Source of the DNA: JANNPJ01 sp965200525
GTDB taxonomy: Bacteria; Actinomycetota; Actinomycetes; Actinomycetales; Kineosporiaceae
Assembly: GCA_965200525.1 (NCBI GenBank)
Contig: OZ241368.1
Span: forward strand, 3,844,001 to 3,908,000
Reading direction: 5' to 3'
Length of the DNA: 64,000 bases
Shown: positions 49,284 to 58,180 of the stretch, in pieces
Layout of the letters: the number at the start of each line of letters is the position of its first letter
Position numbering within the stretch: position 1 is the first letter of the stretch
The notes under the pieces: generated by a model
Told to the model about the DNA's origin: nothing
Seen by the model: the letters and a program-made list of their open reading frames with translations, nothing else
Databases searched by the model: none
Translations under genes and position numbers: made by a program

Positions 49284-49700
49284 TCAGCGCAGCAGCGGCA
49301 GCGCTCCGACGAACTTGTTCACCTTCTTCTTGGGTCCGAACAGGGCGATGCCGATGACCTCGACGTCCGCGGTCCGGACCGCGCCCAGGCGCTGGATGTA
49401 CTCGTCGTACGTCTTGCAGCTCTGGGCCAGCGCGCTGAAAGTCGCGAAGAAGACCTCTTCGTCGCCGGCCACGCTGGTCAGAATCTGCGAGATGCCCTCC
49501 GCCGAGTGGCTCAACACCGGCAGCGGGGTGTAGATAACGCCTGGATGGGTGACACCGTCAGCGTCTTTCACATCGCTCCCGACCAGTCCCTGCACCTTGG
49601 CGCCGAGGGTCACCGAGAGGACGCTGGCGGTATTCACGGCGAGACCGTTGGGCAGGTGGTCGGCGACGACGACGGCGCACTTCTGAAGGTTGTCGGGCAT
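49284..49700 (-). CDS. DUF2000 family protein
   Basis: 138 residues from the ATG at 49700 (GGAAGGGAAA upstream). QKCAVVVADHLPNGLAVNTASVLSVTLG-type opening, then VQGLVGSDVKDADG and FATFSALAQSCKTYDEYIQRL with a terminal VIGIALFGPKKKVNKFVG; this is the DUF2000 peptidyl-tRNA-hydrolase-II-like fold. Function unknown. It follows mtnP by 51 bp on the same strand. Confidence 0.85.
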   Translation of the reverse strand: MPDNLQKCAVVVADHLPNGLAVNTASVLSVTLGAKVQGLVGSDVKDADGVTHPGVIYTPLPVLSHSAEGISQILTSVAGDEEVFFATFSALAQSCKTYDEYIQRLGAVRTADVEVIGIALFGPKKKVNKFVGALPLLR

Positions 49701-49751
49701 CAAGATTTCCCTTCCGATGCAGTTGGCCCGGCCGGCCGGGGTGAGGTCGGA

Positions 49752-50594
49752 TCAGGGGAGCTCGAACGGCAACTCAAGTCCGTCGAGGCTGTGCCGGCAC
49801 GAGCAGTCGTCGTCGGTCGGCAGCGCGGCGATGATCCCCGAGACAACGGTTTTCAGTCGGTCGATGCTGCCGGCGAACGTGGCCAGCACCTCGGCGTGGG
49901 TGACGCCCTCGCCGGCGTCCACTCCGGCGTCATGATCGGTGACGACGGCGAGTGAGGTGTAGCAGAGCGCCAGCTCGCGAGCGACGGACGCCTCCGGGAC
50001 GCCGGTCATCCCGACGATGTCACCACCGGCGGCGGCGTGCCAGTGCGATTCGGCCCGGGTCGAGAACCGCGGGCCGTTGATCACCACGAGGGTCGCGCTG
50101 GGCTCGGCCGGCCATTCGGCCGAGCCCGCGGCGGCGATGGCGACCGCGCGCCCGCGAGCGCAGTACGGGTCGGCGAAGGAGGTGTGCACGACCGGCCCGA
50201 TCTCGTCGAACACGGTGTGCGGCCGGCCCCAGGTGCGGTCGATGATCTGGTCGGGGACGACGAGCGTGCCCGGCCCCCACTCGGCCCGCATCGAGCCGAC
50301 CGCGCACGGGCCGATGATCTGGCGGACGCCCACCGCCCGTAGGGCCCACAGGTTGGCCCGGTAGTTGACCCGGTGCGGTGGGAAGCGGTGGTCGCGCCCG
50401 TGCCGGGGCAGGAAGGCGACCCGCCGGCCGGCGACCTCACCGACCAGCGGCGGTTCGCTCGGTTCACCGAATGGGGTCTGGACGACGACCTCGTGGGCGT
50501 TCTCCAGGAACGAGTAGAACCCCGACCCGCCGATCACCCCGATCTCGGCGCGGGCGTCGAACGAGGGAGCGGAACTCAGTGCGCTGACCGACAT
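49752..50594 (-). CDS. mtnP: S-methyl-5'-thioadenosine phosphorylase
   Basis: 280 residues. Purine nucleoside phosphorylase-like: IGVIGGSGFYSF, FLPRHGRDHRFPPHRVNYRANLWAL-type segments (typical of MTAP), VGSMRAEWGPGTLVVPDQIID, NGPRFSTRAESHWH and GMTGVPEASVARELALCYTSLAVVTDHDAG. It cleaves methylthioadenosine, a polyamine and SAM by-product, with phosphate, for methionine salvage. The C-terminal TDDDCSCRHSLDG Cys pair is usual in bacterial members. Confidence 0.92.
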   Translation of the reverse strand: MSVSALSSAPSFDARAEIGVIGGSGFYSFLENAHEVVVQTPFGEPSEPPLVGEVAGRRVAFLPRHGRDHRFPPHRVNYRANLWALRAVGVRQIIGPCAVGSMRAEWGPGTLVVPDQIIDRTWGRPHTVFDEIGPVVHTSFADPYCARGRAVAIAAAGSAEWPAEPSATLVVINGPRFSTRAESHWHAAAGGDIVGMTGVPEASVARELALCYTSLAVVTDHDAGVDAGEGVTHAEVLATFAGSIDRLKTVVSGIIAALPTDDDCSCRHSLDGLELPFELP

Positions 50595-50676
50595 GGCCGA
50601 AACGGTACCCAGGCCGGAGCTGGAGGCGACCCACCAGGGTCAGCGAGCCGATCTTTGGGTCAAGAAAGAGCGGTGA

Positions 50677-51084
50677 TCAGGCCGCGCTGCCGCTGGAGGA
50701 CTTCGAGCCGGACCCGGACGACGAGGACGACCCGGACGACGAGGAGCTGCCCGAGGAGGACGACCCGGACGAGGACGGCGTGCTCGAGGAGGACGTCGAG
50801 GCGGCGGCCGGCGTCTTGGAGTCGGACGAACTGCTGCTCGAGGACGACGAGGAGTCCGAACCGGACGACGTCGAAGGGGCCGCGGTGTCGGAGCCGGTCT
50901 TGCCGTTGGTCCGGGAGTCGGTCCGGTAGAAGCCCGAGCCCTTGAAGACGATTCCGACCGAATTGAACACCTTGCGCAGCTTGCCGCCACAGTTGGGGCA
51001 CACGGTCAGGGCATCGTCACTGAACGCCTGGTGCGCCTCGAAGCCGTGATCGCACTCGGTGCACGCATAGACGTACGTCGGCAC
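50677..51084 (-). CDS. FmdB-family zinc ribbon with Ser-rich disordered tail (Ruc-like chaperone)
   Basis: 135 residues from a GTG (AGGAGG upstream). Residues 1-50 are an FmdB zinc ribbon, MPTYVYACTECDHGFE and VCPNCGGKLRKVF, with Cys8, 11, 29 and 32. The rest (from ~64) is almost all Ser with Gly, Asp, Lys and Thr. This matches M. tuberculosis Rv0991c (Ruc), a small redox-regulated chaperone with a zinc site and disordered tail under HrcA heat-shock control. A CIRCE element sits 36 bp upstream here, supporting the equivalence. It would be activated by oxidation and act on misfolded proteins in the cytoplasm. Confidence 0.85.
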   Translation of the reverse strand: MPTYVYACTECDHGFEAHQAFSDDALTVCPNCGGKLRKVFNSVGIVFKGSGFYRTDSRTNGKTGSDTAAPSTSSGSDSSSSSSSSSSDSKTPAAASTSSSSTPSSSGSSSSGSSSSSGSSSSSGSGSKSSSGSAA

Positions 51085-51366
51085 GTCGTCCTCCTGGTCG
51101 TTACTGCTCGGGGGCTCTCTGGCACTCGGTCATCCGGAGTGCCAATGATAATGCACGGTACGGAGCCCAACCGACCGCCGCCCGGCAGGAACTGCGAGGC
51201 CAGAGACTGGAACCGCGGATCGGGGCCGCAGATTCCCCACCGGTGGCCGGCCGGGCCCGCGGGGAGCGGGCGGGCGGCGTCCCCCAGGCACGGCAGAGTA
51301 CTCAGCGCGGGGGACAGGGTGGTCCCGGAGCAGCCTCACGGTGGATCGACCCGAACAGGAGCCCAG
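51085..51366. other. Divergent gap between FmdB gene and ribD
   Basis: 282 bp. The left third contains the CIRCE element and FmdB promoter. The remainder is GC-rich. No FMN riboswitch consensus is visible ahead of ribD. Confidence 0.5.
51120..51144 (-). promoter_or_regulatory. CIRCE element (HrcA operator) upstream of the FmdB gene
   Basis: TGGCACTC (51120-51127), nine bases, GAGTGCCA (51137-51144): perfect 8-bp arms with the exact N9 spacing of CIRCE (consensus arms TTAGCACTC). A leftward -10 (TATCAT, 51150-51145) directly abuts it, so HrcA would cover the transcription start. Confidence 0.88.
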
Positions 51367-52431
51367 GTGGCCAGTGAGATCGAGATCGCGGCGATGCGGC
51401 GGGCGGTCGTCCTGGCCGCCCGGGGGACCGCGACCGCGCTGCCCAACCCGGTGGTCGGCTGCGTGCTGCTCGACCCCGACGGCAGCACGGTGGCCGAGGG
51501 CTGGCACGAGCGGCCCGGCGGCCCGCACGCCGAGGCGATGGCGCTGGCCGAGGCGGGCGCACGGGCCCGGGGCACTACGGCTGTGGTCACGCTCGAACCG
51601 TGCTCGCACCACGGCCGCACCCCGCCCTGCGCCGACGCCCTGATCGCGGCGGGCGTGAGGCGGGTGGTGTTCGCCGTCCCCGATCCGTCCGACGCCGGTT
51701 CCGGCGGAGCGGACAAGCTGCGGGCGGCCGGGATCGACGTCGAGCTGGGCGTGCTGGTCGAGGCGGCCGTCGCCGTCAACGAGCCCTGGCTGACCGCCAC
51801 CCGGCTGGGCCGGCCGTTCGTGACCTGGAAGCTGGCGGCCAGCCTGGACGGGCGGATCGCGGCCGCGGACGGCAGCAGCCACTGGATCACCGGCGAGGCG
51901 GCCCGGGCCGACGGGCAGCGGCTGCGGACCGAGGTGGACACCATCCTGGTCGGGGTGGGCACCGTGCTGGCCGACGATCCGCAACTGGCCGCCCGGGACG
52001 AGAACGGGACGGCGCTGGCCCGTCAGCCGCTGCGGGTGGTGCTGGACTCCACCGGGCGCACCCCGCCGGCGGCCCGAGTGCGCGACAACACCGCCCGGAC
52101 CTGGATCGCGACCGCGGCCGAGCTCGGCACCGACGGCTCCGGCCGGGTCGACCTGTTCGCCTTCATGGACCAGCTCTACGCCCGGGAGAAGCGCCACGTG
52201 CTGCTGGAGGGCGGCCCGAGGCTGGCCGGGGCGATGATCGGGGCCGGCCTGGTCGACCGGATCGTCGCCTACCTGGCCCCGACCCTGCTGGGGGCCGGCG
52301 CCAACGCCCTGGACGACGCCGGGATCACGTCGATCGCGGGGGCACGGCGTCTGGAGCTGCTCGACGTGAGCCGCGTCGGAGGCGACGTACGACTCCTGGC
52401 GCGCCCGCAGCCGGGCGCACCGATCGACTAG
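51367..52431 (+). CDS. ribD: Bifunctional riboflavin deaminase/reductase RibD
   Basis: 354 residues from the GTG at 51367 (AGGAG upstream). Deaminase domain: PNPVVGCVLL, His54-Ala-Glu56 and the zinc motif PCSHHGRTPPC (Cys79, Cys88). Reductase domain from ~140: VTWKLAASLDGRIAAADGSSHWITG, ILVGVGTVLADDP, LLEGGPRLAGAMI. It carries out the second and third steps of riboflavin synthesis. The 3' 107 bp overlaps the convergent antiporter gene. Confidence 0.93.
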   Translation: MASEIEIAAMRRAVVLAARGTATALPNPVVGCVLLDPDGSTVAEGWHERPGGPHAEAMALAEAGARARGTTAVVTLEPCSHHGRTPPCADALIAAGVRRVVFAVPDPSDAGSGGADKLRAAGIDVELGVLVEAAVAVNEPWLTATRLGRPFVTWKLAASLDGRIAAADGSSHWITGEAARADGQRLRTEVDTILVGVGTVLADDPQLAARDENGTALARQPLRVVLDSTGRTPPAARVRDNTARTWIATAAELGTDGSGRVDLFAFMDQLYAREKRHVLLEGGPRLAGAMIGAGLVDRIVAYLAPTLLGAGANALDDAGITSIAGARRLELLDVSRVGGDVRLLARPQPGAPID

Positions 52432-53947
52432 CCCCCGTCACGGTCGCGCCGGTGGGGTCGGCCTGGTGCCAGCCGGTCAGCTTGCCGCCGACGCTGACCG
52501 CGTGCAGCTGGTCCTCGACCGCCTCGCGGACCTCCTCGGCGGTGACGATGATGACGTCGTCCCCGTGTCGCAGGGCGGTGCGGGCGTCGGGCACGAACGC
52601 CTCACCGTCCCGCAGCACCAGCGTGATGTTGGCGCCCTCGGGCAGCCGCAGCTCGAAGATCTCCACCCCGTGCAGCCGTGAGCCCGGCCCCACGTGCGCC
52701 TCCAGGACGTCGGCGCCCTGGGCCCCCAGCGGGGAGGACTCCACCTCCAGCCCCACCGTCGTCCGTGAGCTGGTCAGCCCGAGCCGCCTGGCCACCAGCG
52801 GCAGCGTGGGCGCCTGGACCAGGGTGAAGATCACGACCAGGACGAAGACCAGGTCGAACAGCTGGCGCGAGTCCGGGACGCCGGCCGCCACCGGCACGGT
52901 GGCCAGCACAACCGGAACCGCCCCGCGCAGGCCGGCCCAGGACAGGAACACCTGCTCGCGCAGCGGCACCCGGAACCAGGAGACCGAGAACAGCACCGAC
53001 AGCGGCCGGGCCACCAGCAACAGGACCAGACCGATCAGCAGGGCCGGGCCGATCTGGTCGGCGAGCCGGCTGGGCGTGGCCAGCAGCCCGAGCAGCACGA
53101 ACAGCCCGATCTGGGCGAGCCAGCCCAGCCCCTCGGCGAACCCGCGCACTGCCACCCCGTGCGGCAGCCGGGAGTTGCCCAGCACCAGTGAGGCCAGGTA
53201 GACGGCCAGGAACCCGGAGGCGTTCAGGGTGGCCGCCGCGCCGTAGGCACCGACCGCGAACCCAAGGACGGCGATCGGGTATAGGCCCGAGGAGGGCAAC
53301 GCCACCCGGCGCAGGCCGAGCGAGCCCAGCCAGCCGATCAGCAGCCCCGTCGCCGCCCCCACGCCGAGCTCGTACAGGGCCTCCACCAGCAGGTGGGCCA
53401 GGCCGTGGGCCTCCCCACCGTGGGCCACCTCGGTCAGCGCGATCACGATGATCACCACCGGGGCGTCGTTGAACCCCGACTCGGCCTCCAGCATGCCGAC
53501 CAGCCGGCTCGGCAGCGGCACCCGGCGCAGGGTCGAGAACACGGCCGCGGCGTCGGTCGAGGAGATCGCCGCGCCCAGCAGGAACGACAGCGGCCAGCTC
53601 AGCACCAGCACGAAGTGGGCGACCATCCCGGCCACGGCGACCGAGACGCAGGTGCCCAGGGTGGCCAGCACCGCGGCCGGCGCGACCGAGGGGCGGATCG
53701 TGCTCCACCGGGTGGTCAGGCCACCCTCGGCCAGGATCAGCACCAGGGCGGCGTAGCCGAGGACGGCGGTCAGCTCGGCGTCGTCGAACTGCAGGCCGAG
53801 GCCGCCCTCGCCGATCAGCAGGCCCAGGGCCAGGTACAGCAGCAGCGAGGGAAAGCCGGTGCCGACCGAGAGCCGCACGGCTGCCACCGCAATCAGAAGG
53901 ACCGCCGGGCCGGCGAGCAGCGCGAGATTGAGCTGCTCGATCGTCAA
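52325..53947 (-). CDS. CPA1-type K+/H+ antiporter with RCK C-terminal domain (NhaP2/CvrA-like)
   Basis: 540 residues from a TTG (GAGAGGA 7 nt upstream). About 12-13 membrane helices (VLLIAVAAVRLSVGTGFPSLLLYLALGLLIG, AAISSTDAAAVFSTLRRVPLP, LLEAESGFNDAPVVIIVIAL with the ion-site ND), then a TrkA-C/RCK-C-like domain (~405-490: LEAHVGPGSRLHGVEIFELRLPEGANITLVLRDGE-type). It exchanges K+ or Na+ for H+. The last ~50 residues are Arg/Ala/Pro-rich and lie antisense to the ribD 3' end. Confidence 0.9.
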   Translation of the reverse strand: MTIEQLNLALLAGPAVLLIAVAAVRLSVGTGFPSLLLYLALGLLIGEGGLGLQFDDAELTAVLGYAALVLILAEGGLTTRWSTIRPSVAPAAVLATLGTCVSVAVAGMVAHFVLVLSWPLSFLLGAAISSTDAAAVFSTLRRVPLPSRLVGMLEAESGFNDAPVVIIVIALTEVAHGGEAHGLAHLLVEALYELGVGAATGLLIGWLGSLGLRRVALPSSGLYPIAVLGFAVGAYGAAATLNASGFLAVYLASLVLGNSRLPHGVAVRGFAEGLGWLAQIGLFVLLGLLATPSRLADQIGPALLIGLVLLLVARPLSVLFSVSWFRVPLREQVFLSWAGLRGAVPVVLATVPVAAGVPDSRQLFDLVFVLVVIFTLVQAPTLPLVARRLGLTSSRTTVGLEVESSPLGAQGADVLEAHVGPGSRLHGVEIFELRLPEGANITLVLRDGEAFVPDARTALRHGDDVIIVTAEEVREAVEDQLHAVSVGGKLTGWHQADPTGATVTGASRSVRPAAGAPGVVRRLRRGSRRAAPDAVPPRST

Positions 53948-54072
53948 GCCGCCATCCTCTCGCCCACTCAGCGTCGCAACGGAGATCCTATCGGTGAGCC
54001 TCGCGTGGGCCTGGTCTCACCGGCACCGCACCCAGGCGCCTCCCAGGGCCAGTACTCGTTAGAGTCCTGCCC

Positions 54073-56850
54073 GTGAACCGTCGCCGTGCCCTGCGAGCAA
54101 CGGCCTTCGGGGCCGCGGTCGTCGTCGCCACGGCAGTGATCGTCGTCCTGGTCCTGGCCATCACCTTCATCCGCCGCCCGCTGCCCGAACGCGGCGGCGA
54201 CGTCTCCCTGCCCGGCCTGATCGGCAAGGTCAGCGTGCTGCGCGACGACCAGGCCGTGCCCCAGATCTACGCCGACCACCCCGAGGACCTGTTCCGGGTC
54301 CAGGGCTACGTCAATGCCCAGGACCGGTTCTTCCAGATGGACCTGGACCGGCACATCACCGCCGGGCGCCTGAGCGAGCTGGTCGGGGCCGACGACGACG
54401 CGCTCAAGGTCGACGCCACCGTGCGCACCCTCGGCTGGCGCCGGGTCGCCGAGCAGGAGTGGACCCAGGCCAGTGCGAGCACCCGCGAGTACCTGACCGC
54501 CTACGCCGCCGGCGTCAACGACTACATCCACGACCGCTCGCCCTCGCAGCTGTCGCTCAGCTACACCCTGCTCGGGCGGGCCAACAAGCTGCAACCGATC
54601 GAGGCCTGGACGCCGGTCGACTCGCTGGCCTGGCTCAAGGCCATGGCCTGGGACCTGCGTAGCAACTACTCGGAAGAACTGCAGCGGGCCCGGGCCATCC
54701 CGACGGTGCGCGACATCGACCGGGTGGCCCAGCTCTACCCGCCCTACCCGTACGCGCAGCACCCGCCGATCATCCCCGGCTCCGGCGCGGTCAGCGACGG
54801 CCCGACCAAGGGCGACGGCACCACCACCAGCAAGGACGGCGGGACGACGAAGAACTCGACCGGCACCCCGTCGCCGAACCCGAGCCCGAGCTCGGGCGCC
54901 ACGCCCACCGCGACCGAGAGCCCGAAGGCCTCCGCCTCCCTGATCCCGGCAGCCGGCACCGACTCCACGACCAAGGCCACCACGAGCAAGGCCGGCAGCG
55001 ATCCGGACCAGCTGCAGCAGGCCCTGGAGAGCGATCCCGCCCAGCAGGTCTTCGCCGACGCCGACAAGGCCATCTCCGCGCTGCCGAACCTGCTCGGCGG
55101 CGGCGAGGGGATCGGCTCCAACTCCTGGGTGGTCAGCGGCGACCTGACCGCCAGTGGCCTGCCGATCCTGGCCAACGACCCGCACCTGAGCGTCGCGATG
55201 CCCGGGGTGTGGACCCAGGTCGGCCTGCACTGCACCAAGCCGTCGGCGGCCTGCCCGTTCAACGTGGCCGGGTTCGGCTTCGCTGGGATGCCCGGCGTGG
55301 TGATCGGGCACAACGACCGGATCGCCTGGGGCCTGACCAACCTCTACCCCGACGTGACCGACTTCTACCTGGAGAAGATCGTCGGCGACCAGGTCGAGAA
55401 GGACGGCACCTTTCAGCCGCTGACCACCCGGCAGGAGACGATCAACGTCGCCGGGGCCAGCCCCAAAGTGATCACCGTGCGCTCCACCTCGCACGGCCCG
55501 CTGCTGTCCGACGTCCTGTCCGACGTCGCGGCGGTCGGCAGCACCGCCCCGGTGCCGGGGGAGAAACGCAACCGCAGCACCGACTACGCCGTCGCCCTGG
55601 ACTGGACCGCCCTGCAGCCCGGCCACGCGATGGACGCCATGCTCGGTCTGGACGTGGCCACCGACTTCACCCAGTTCCGGGCGGCCGCCCTCAAGCTCGA
55701 CGCCCCGGCCCAGAACCTGGTCTACGCCGACGTCGACGGCCACATCGGCTACCAGGCCCCCGGGCGGATCCCGGTGCGCGGCCCCGGCCGAGCCGGCTCG
55801 GCCATCCCCGCGGACGGCACCTGGCCGCACCCGGGCTGGGACTCCTCCTACGACTGGACCGGCTTCGTCCCGGTCAAGGATCTGCCCTGGGTCGAAGACC
55901 CGGCGCAGGGCTACATCGTGGCCGCCAACCAGGCCGTGACCGGCCCCGACGGCCCGGTGAAGATCACCTCGGACTGGGACTACGGCTATCGCTCCGACCG
56001 GATCGACACGCTGATCGCGAACGACGTGAAGAACAACCGCCGGCTGACCGTCAACGACATGCGCACCATCCAGTCGGACACGCTCAACCCGATCGCCCAG
56101 GTGCTGGTGCCGCGACTGCTGAAGATCAAGGTCACGGACAAGTTCACCCAGGAAGCGATCGACCTGCTGCGCAACTGGGACTACACCCAGCCGACCGATT
56201 CGGCCGCGGCCGCCTACTTCAACACGGTCTGGGAACAGATCATCAACCTGACCTTCTCCGACGAGCTGCCCGAGGGCTTCAAGCCGGACGGCGGGGACCG
56301 CTGGTTCGCCGCCGTCCAGGCGCTGCTGAGCGAGGACAAGGACCCGTGGTGGGACAACCGCAAGACGCCGGACGTCGTGGAGTCGCGCGACGAGGTGCTG
56401 CGCGAGGCCCTGGTCTCGGCCCGCCTGCAGCTGACCAGTTCGCTCGGTAAGGACCCGAAGCGCTGGGAGTGGGGCCGCTTGCACAGCATCACCCTCAAGG
56501 CCACCCCGGTCGGCACCGACGGCCCGTCGATCCTGCACAAGCTGTTCAACCGCGGCCCCTACCCGGCCCCGGGCGGCTCCTCGATCGTGGACGCCTTCTC
56601 CTGGGACGCCTCCACCGGCACTTTCAAGGTCACATCGGCGCCCTCGATGCGCATGATCGTCGACCTGGGCACCATCGACTCCTCGCGCTGGGTCAACCAG
56701 ACCGGCATCTCCGGGCACCCGGGCGACAAGCACTACGACGACCAGCTCGGCACCTGGCTCAAGGGGCAGGACTACGCGTGGCCGTTCACGGCCGGCGCGG
56801 TCCGCGCGGCCGGCGACGACGAGCAGGACTTCAGCCCGGGCTCGGGCTGA
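54073..56850 (+). CDS. Penicillin acylase family (Ntn hydrolase) protein
   Basis: 925 residues from a GTG. N-terminal membrane anchor or signal (ALRATAFGAAVVVATAVIVVLVLAI), then the alpha-chain region VSVLRDDQAVPQIYADHPEDLF and VQGYVNAQDRFFQMDLDRH. Residues ~237-313 are a Thr/Ser/Pro/Gly/Lys-rich linker. The self-cleavage site is Gly348-Ser349 in GIGSNSWVV; Ser349 would be the N-terminal nucleophile (compare SNSW in cephalosporin acylases). Beta-chain motifs: NDPHLSVAMPGVW, IGHNDRIAWGLTN, STSHGPLL. It may hydrolyse N-acyl amides such as acyl-homoserine lactones or lipopeptides on the outer face. Confidence 0.9.
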   Translation: MNRRRALRATAFGAAVVVATAVIVVLVLAITFIRRPLPERGGDVSLPGLIGKVSVLRDDQAVPQIYADHPEDLFRVQGYVNAQDRFFQMDLDRHITAGRLSELVGADDDALKVDATVRTLGWRRVAEQEWTQASASTREYLTAYAAGVNDYIHDRSPSQLSLSYTLLGRANKLQPIEAWTPVDSLAWLKAMAWDLRSNYSEELQRARAIPTVRDIDRVAQLYPPYPYAQHPPIIPGSGAVSDGPTKGDGTTTSKDGGTTKNSTGTPSPNPSPSSGATPTATESPKASASLIPAAGTDSTTKATTSKAGSDPDQLQQALESDPAQQVFADADKAISALPNLLGGGEGIGSNSWVVSGDLTASGLPILANDPHLSVAMPGVWTQVGLHCTKPSAACPFNVAGFGFAGMPGVVIGHNDRIAWGLTNLYPDVTDFYLEKIVGDQVEKDGTFQPLTTRQETINVAGASPKVITVRSTSHGPLLSDVLSDVAAVGSTAPVPGEKRNRSTDYAVALDWTALQPGHAMDAMLGLDVATDFTQFRAAALKLDAPAQNLVYADVDGHIGYQAPGRIPVRGPGRAGSAIPADGTWPHPGWDSSYDWTGFVPVKDLPWVEDPAQGYIVAANQAVTGPDGPVKITSDWDYGYRSDRIDTLIANDVKNNRRLTVNDMRTIQSDTLNPIAQVLVPRLLKIKVTDKFTQEAIDLLRNWDYTQPTDSAAAAYFNTVWEQIINLTFSDELPEGFKPDGGDRWFAAVQALLSEDKDPWWDNRKTPDVVESRDEVLREALVSARLQLTSSLGKDPKRWEWGRLHSITLKATPVGTDGPSILHKLFNRGPYPAPGGSSIVDAFSWDASTGTFKVTSAPSMRMIVDLGTIDSSRWVNQTGISGHPGDKHYDDQLGTWLKGQDYAWPFTAGAVRAAGDDEQDFSPGSG

Positions 56851-56855
56851 AGTCC
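56826..56855. terminator. Terminator hairpin at the end of the acylase gene
   Basis: A perfect 13-bp stem (GGACTTCAGCCCG and its complement) with a GGCT loop, covering the stop codon between convergent genes. It works in either direction; no U-run. Confidence 0.75.
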
Positions 56856-56902
56856 CGCTCGTCCATGAGCCTGGCGATCGCGATTTCCCGACCAGACCAG
56901 GG

Positions 56903-58045
56903 TCAGGACGCGACGATGCCCTCTCCGCCGGCGCCACCGGGCACGGTGACCGAGCCGATGTTGATCAGGGTCCCGTTCGGACGGACCCGGAACTCGTCGA
57001 CCAGACCGGCCACGCCGGTCTGCAGGTACAGGAAGTGCCCGTTGGAGCTGACGGCCGCGTCCACCGGTCCGGCGTCCGTGGCGGTGTCACCGGTGGAGAC
57101 CAGGGCGCCGCCGCGGTCGACGTCGTATCCGGTGACCGTGTTGGTGCCGGAGTTGGAGGCGAACAGCCGGTTGCGGCTGGCCACCACCCAGCAGGTCGCC
57201 GCGCCACCGGTCAACGCCCGGTCGATCAGCTGCACGGTGCCGTCCCTCTTGACCTGAAAAGTGGCCACCGCGCTGGGGCCGGCTTCGGTCAGCACCAGGT
57301 GGTCGGCCCGGTCGAAGGTGAAACTGAACGGAACGTTGCCGGGATCGGCGTTCACCACGGGGGTGGCCGACAGGGCCCCGGCCCGGCTGACCCCGAAGAC
57401 CAGGATCGACTGCCCGCCCGCCTTGGTGGTGACCACGAGCTGGGAGCCGTCCGGGGTGAAGCCGATCTGTCCGACCGTGTGGGTGAACTCCGGCGTCCGG
57501 GTCGGGTCCAGGCCGAGGCTGCGGTTCCAGCCCGGGATCTTCAGCAGGTGGTCACCGGCGCGCAGGTAGCCCTGCACCGAGCCGCCGTTGCGGGCGTTCA
57601 GCACGTAGACGAACTTGCCGTGCGCGGTGATGCTGACCGGGAACTCGCCGCCGGAGTCGATGACCTGGCGGCGGCTGAGCCCGTCGCCCCGAACGGCGAA
57701 GGTGGTCACGCTGTTGCTGCCGGCGTTGACGGCGTAGAGCAGGTCGTCGTCCTCGAGCAGGGAGCCCTGGGAGGCGAGATGGTCGGCGACCGATCCGGTC
57801 AGGACGCCGCCGAGCCCGGTGGTCGGATACACCCCGGCCGGGCTGAGGGTGCCGTCCCCGGCGCGGTGGTAGGCGACCACGGTGTTGCCGGCCGGGTTGT
57901 CGGTCTGGACGAACACGGCCTTGCTGCTGAGCGCCGTGTGCAGCGGCTGGGCGCTGGCTCCCGTCGCGCCCAGAGCCGTGGAGCCCAGGGCCGTGGAGCT
58001 GAGGGCCAGCAGGGCGATACCGGCAAATCGAGCTTTGATCTTCAT
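56903..58045 (-). CDS. Secreted lactonase-type seven-bladed beta-propeller
   Basis: 380 residues; AAGGGAA precedes the ATG. A Sec signal peptide (MKIKARFAGIALLALSSTAL, cleavage near ASA-QP) and then repeated propeller units: GNTVVAYHRAGDGTLSPAGVY, LYAVNAGSNSVTTFAVRGDGL, VYVLNARNGGSVQGYLRAGD, LFASNSGTNTVTGYDVDRGG. The N-x-G-x-x-x-V-x-x-F/Y pattern is that of the 6-phosphogluconolactonase/lactonase family, but secreted members often have other, unknown roles. It lies 135 bp downstream of the anti-sigma gene on the same strand, so may belong to that regulon. Confidence 0.85.
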   Translation of the reverse strand: MKIKARFAGIALLALSSTALGSTALGATGASAQPLHTALSSKAVFVQTDNPAGNTVVAYHRAGDGTLSPAGVYPTTGLGGVLTGSVADHLASQGSLLEDDDLLYAVNAGSNSVTTFAVRGDGLSRRQVIDSGGEFPVSITAHGKFVYVLNARNGGSVQGYLRAGDHLLKIPGWNRSLGLDPTRTPEFTHTVGQIGFTPDGSQLVVTTKAGGQSILVFGVSRAGALSATPVVNADPGNVPFSFTFDRADHLVLTEAGPSAVATFQVKRDGTVQLIDRALTGGAATCWVVASRNRLFASNSGTNTVTGYDVDRGGALVSTGDTATDAGPVDAAVSSNGHFLYLQTGVAGLVDEFRVRPNGTLINIGSVTVPGGAGGEGIVAS

Positions 58046-58180
58046 GATGGTTCCCTTGCGAAGGTCAGGCGGTCGGGTTGACGAGGGCTTGGTGTCGCCC
58101 GCCGGGCCGTCCTTACCTGCCGCAGAGCCGATCGGCCCATACGTTCGCTTCCCGTAATCCGGCCGGACCGAGAAGTCCGG

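Noticed and set aside
50640..51030. Rightward acidic ORF across the FmdB gene (Asp/Glu-rich)
   Set aside because: It is the complement of the Ser codon run in the FmdB tail; it has no start signals, and the minus frame has the zinc ribbon.
51145..51366. FMN riboswitch upstream of ribD
   Set aside because: None of the conserved RFN-element blocks are recognisable and the GC-rich stretch gives only arbitrary stems.
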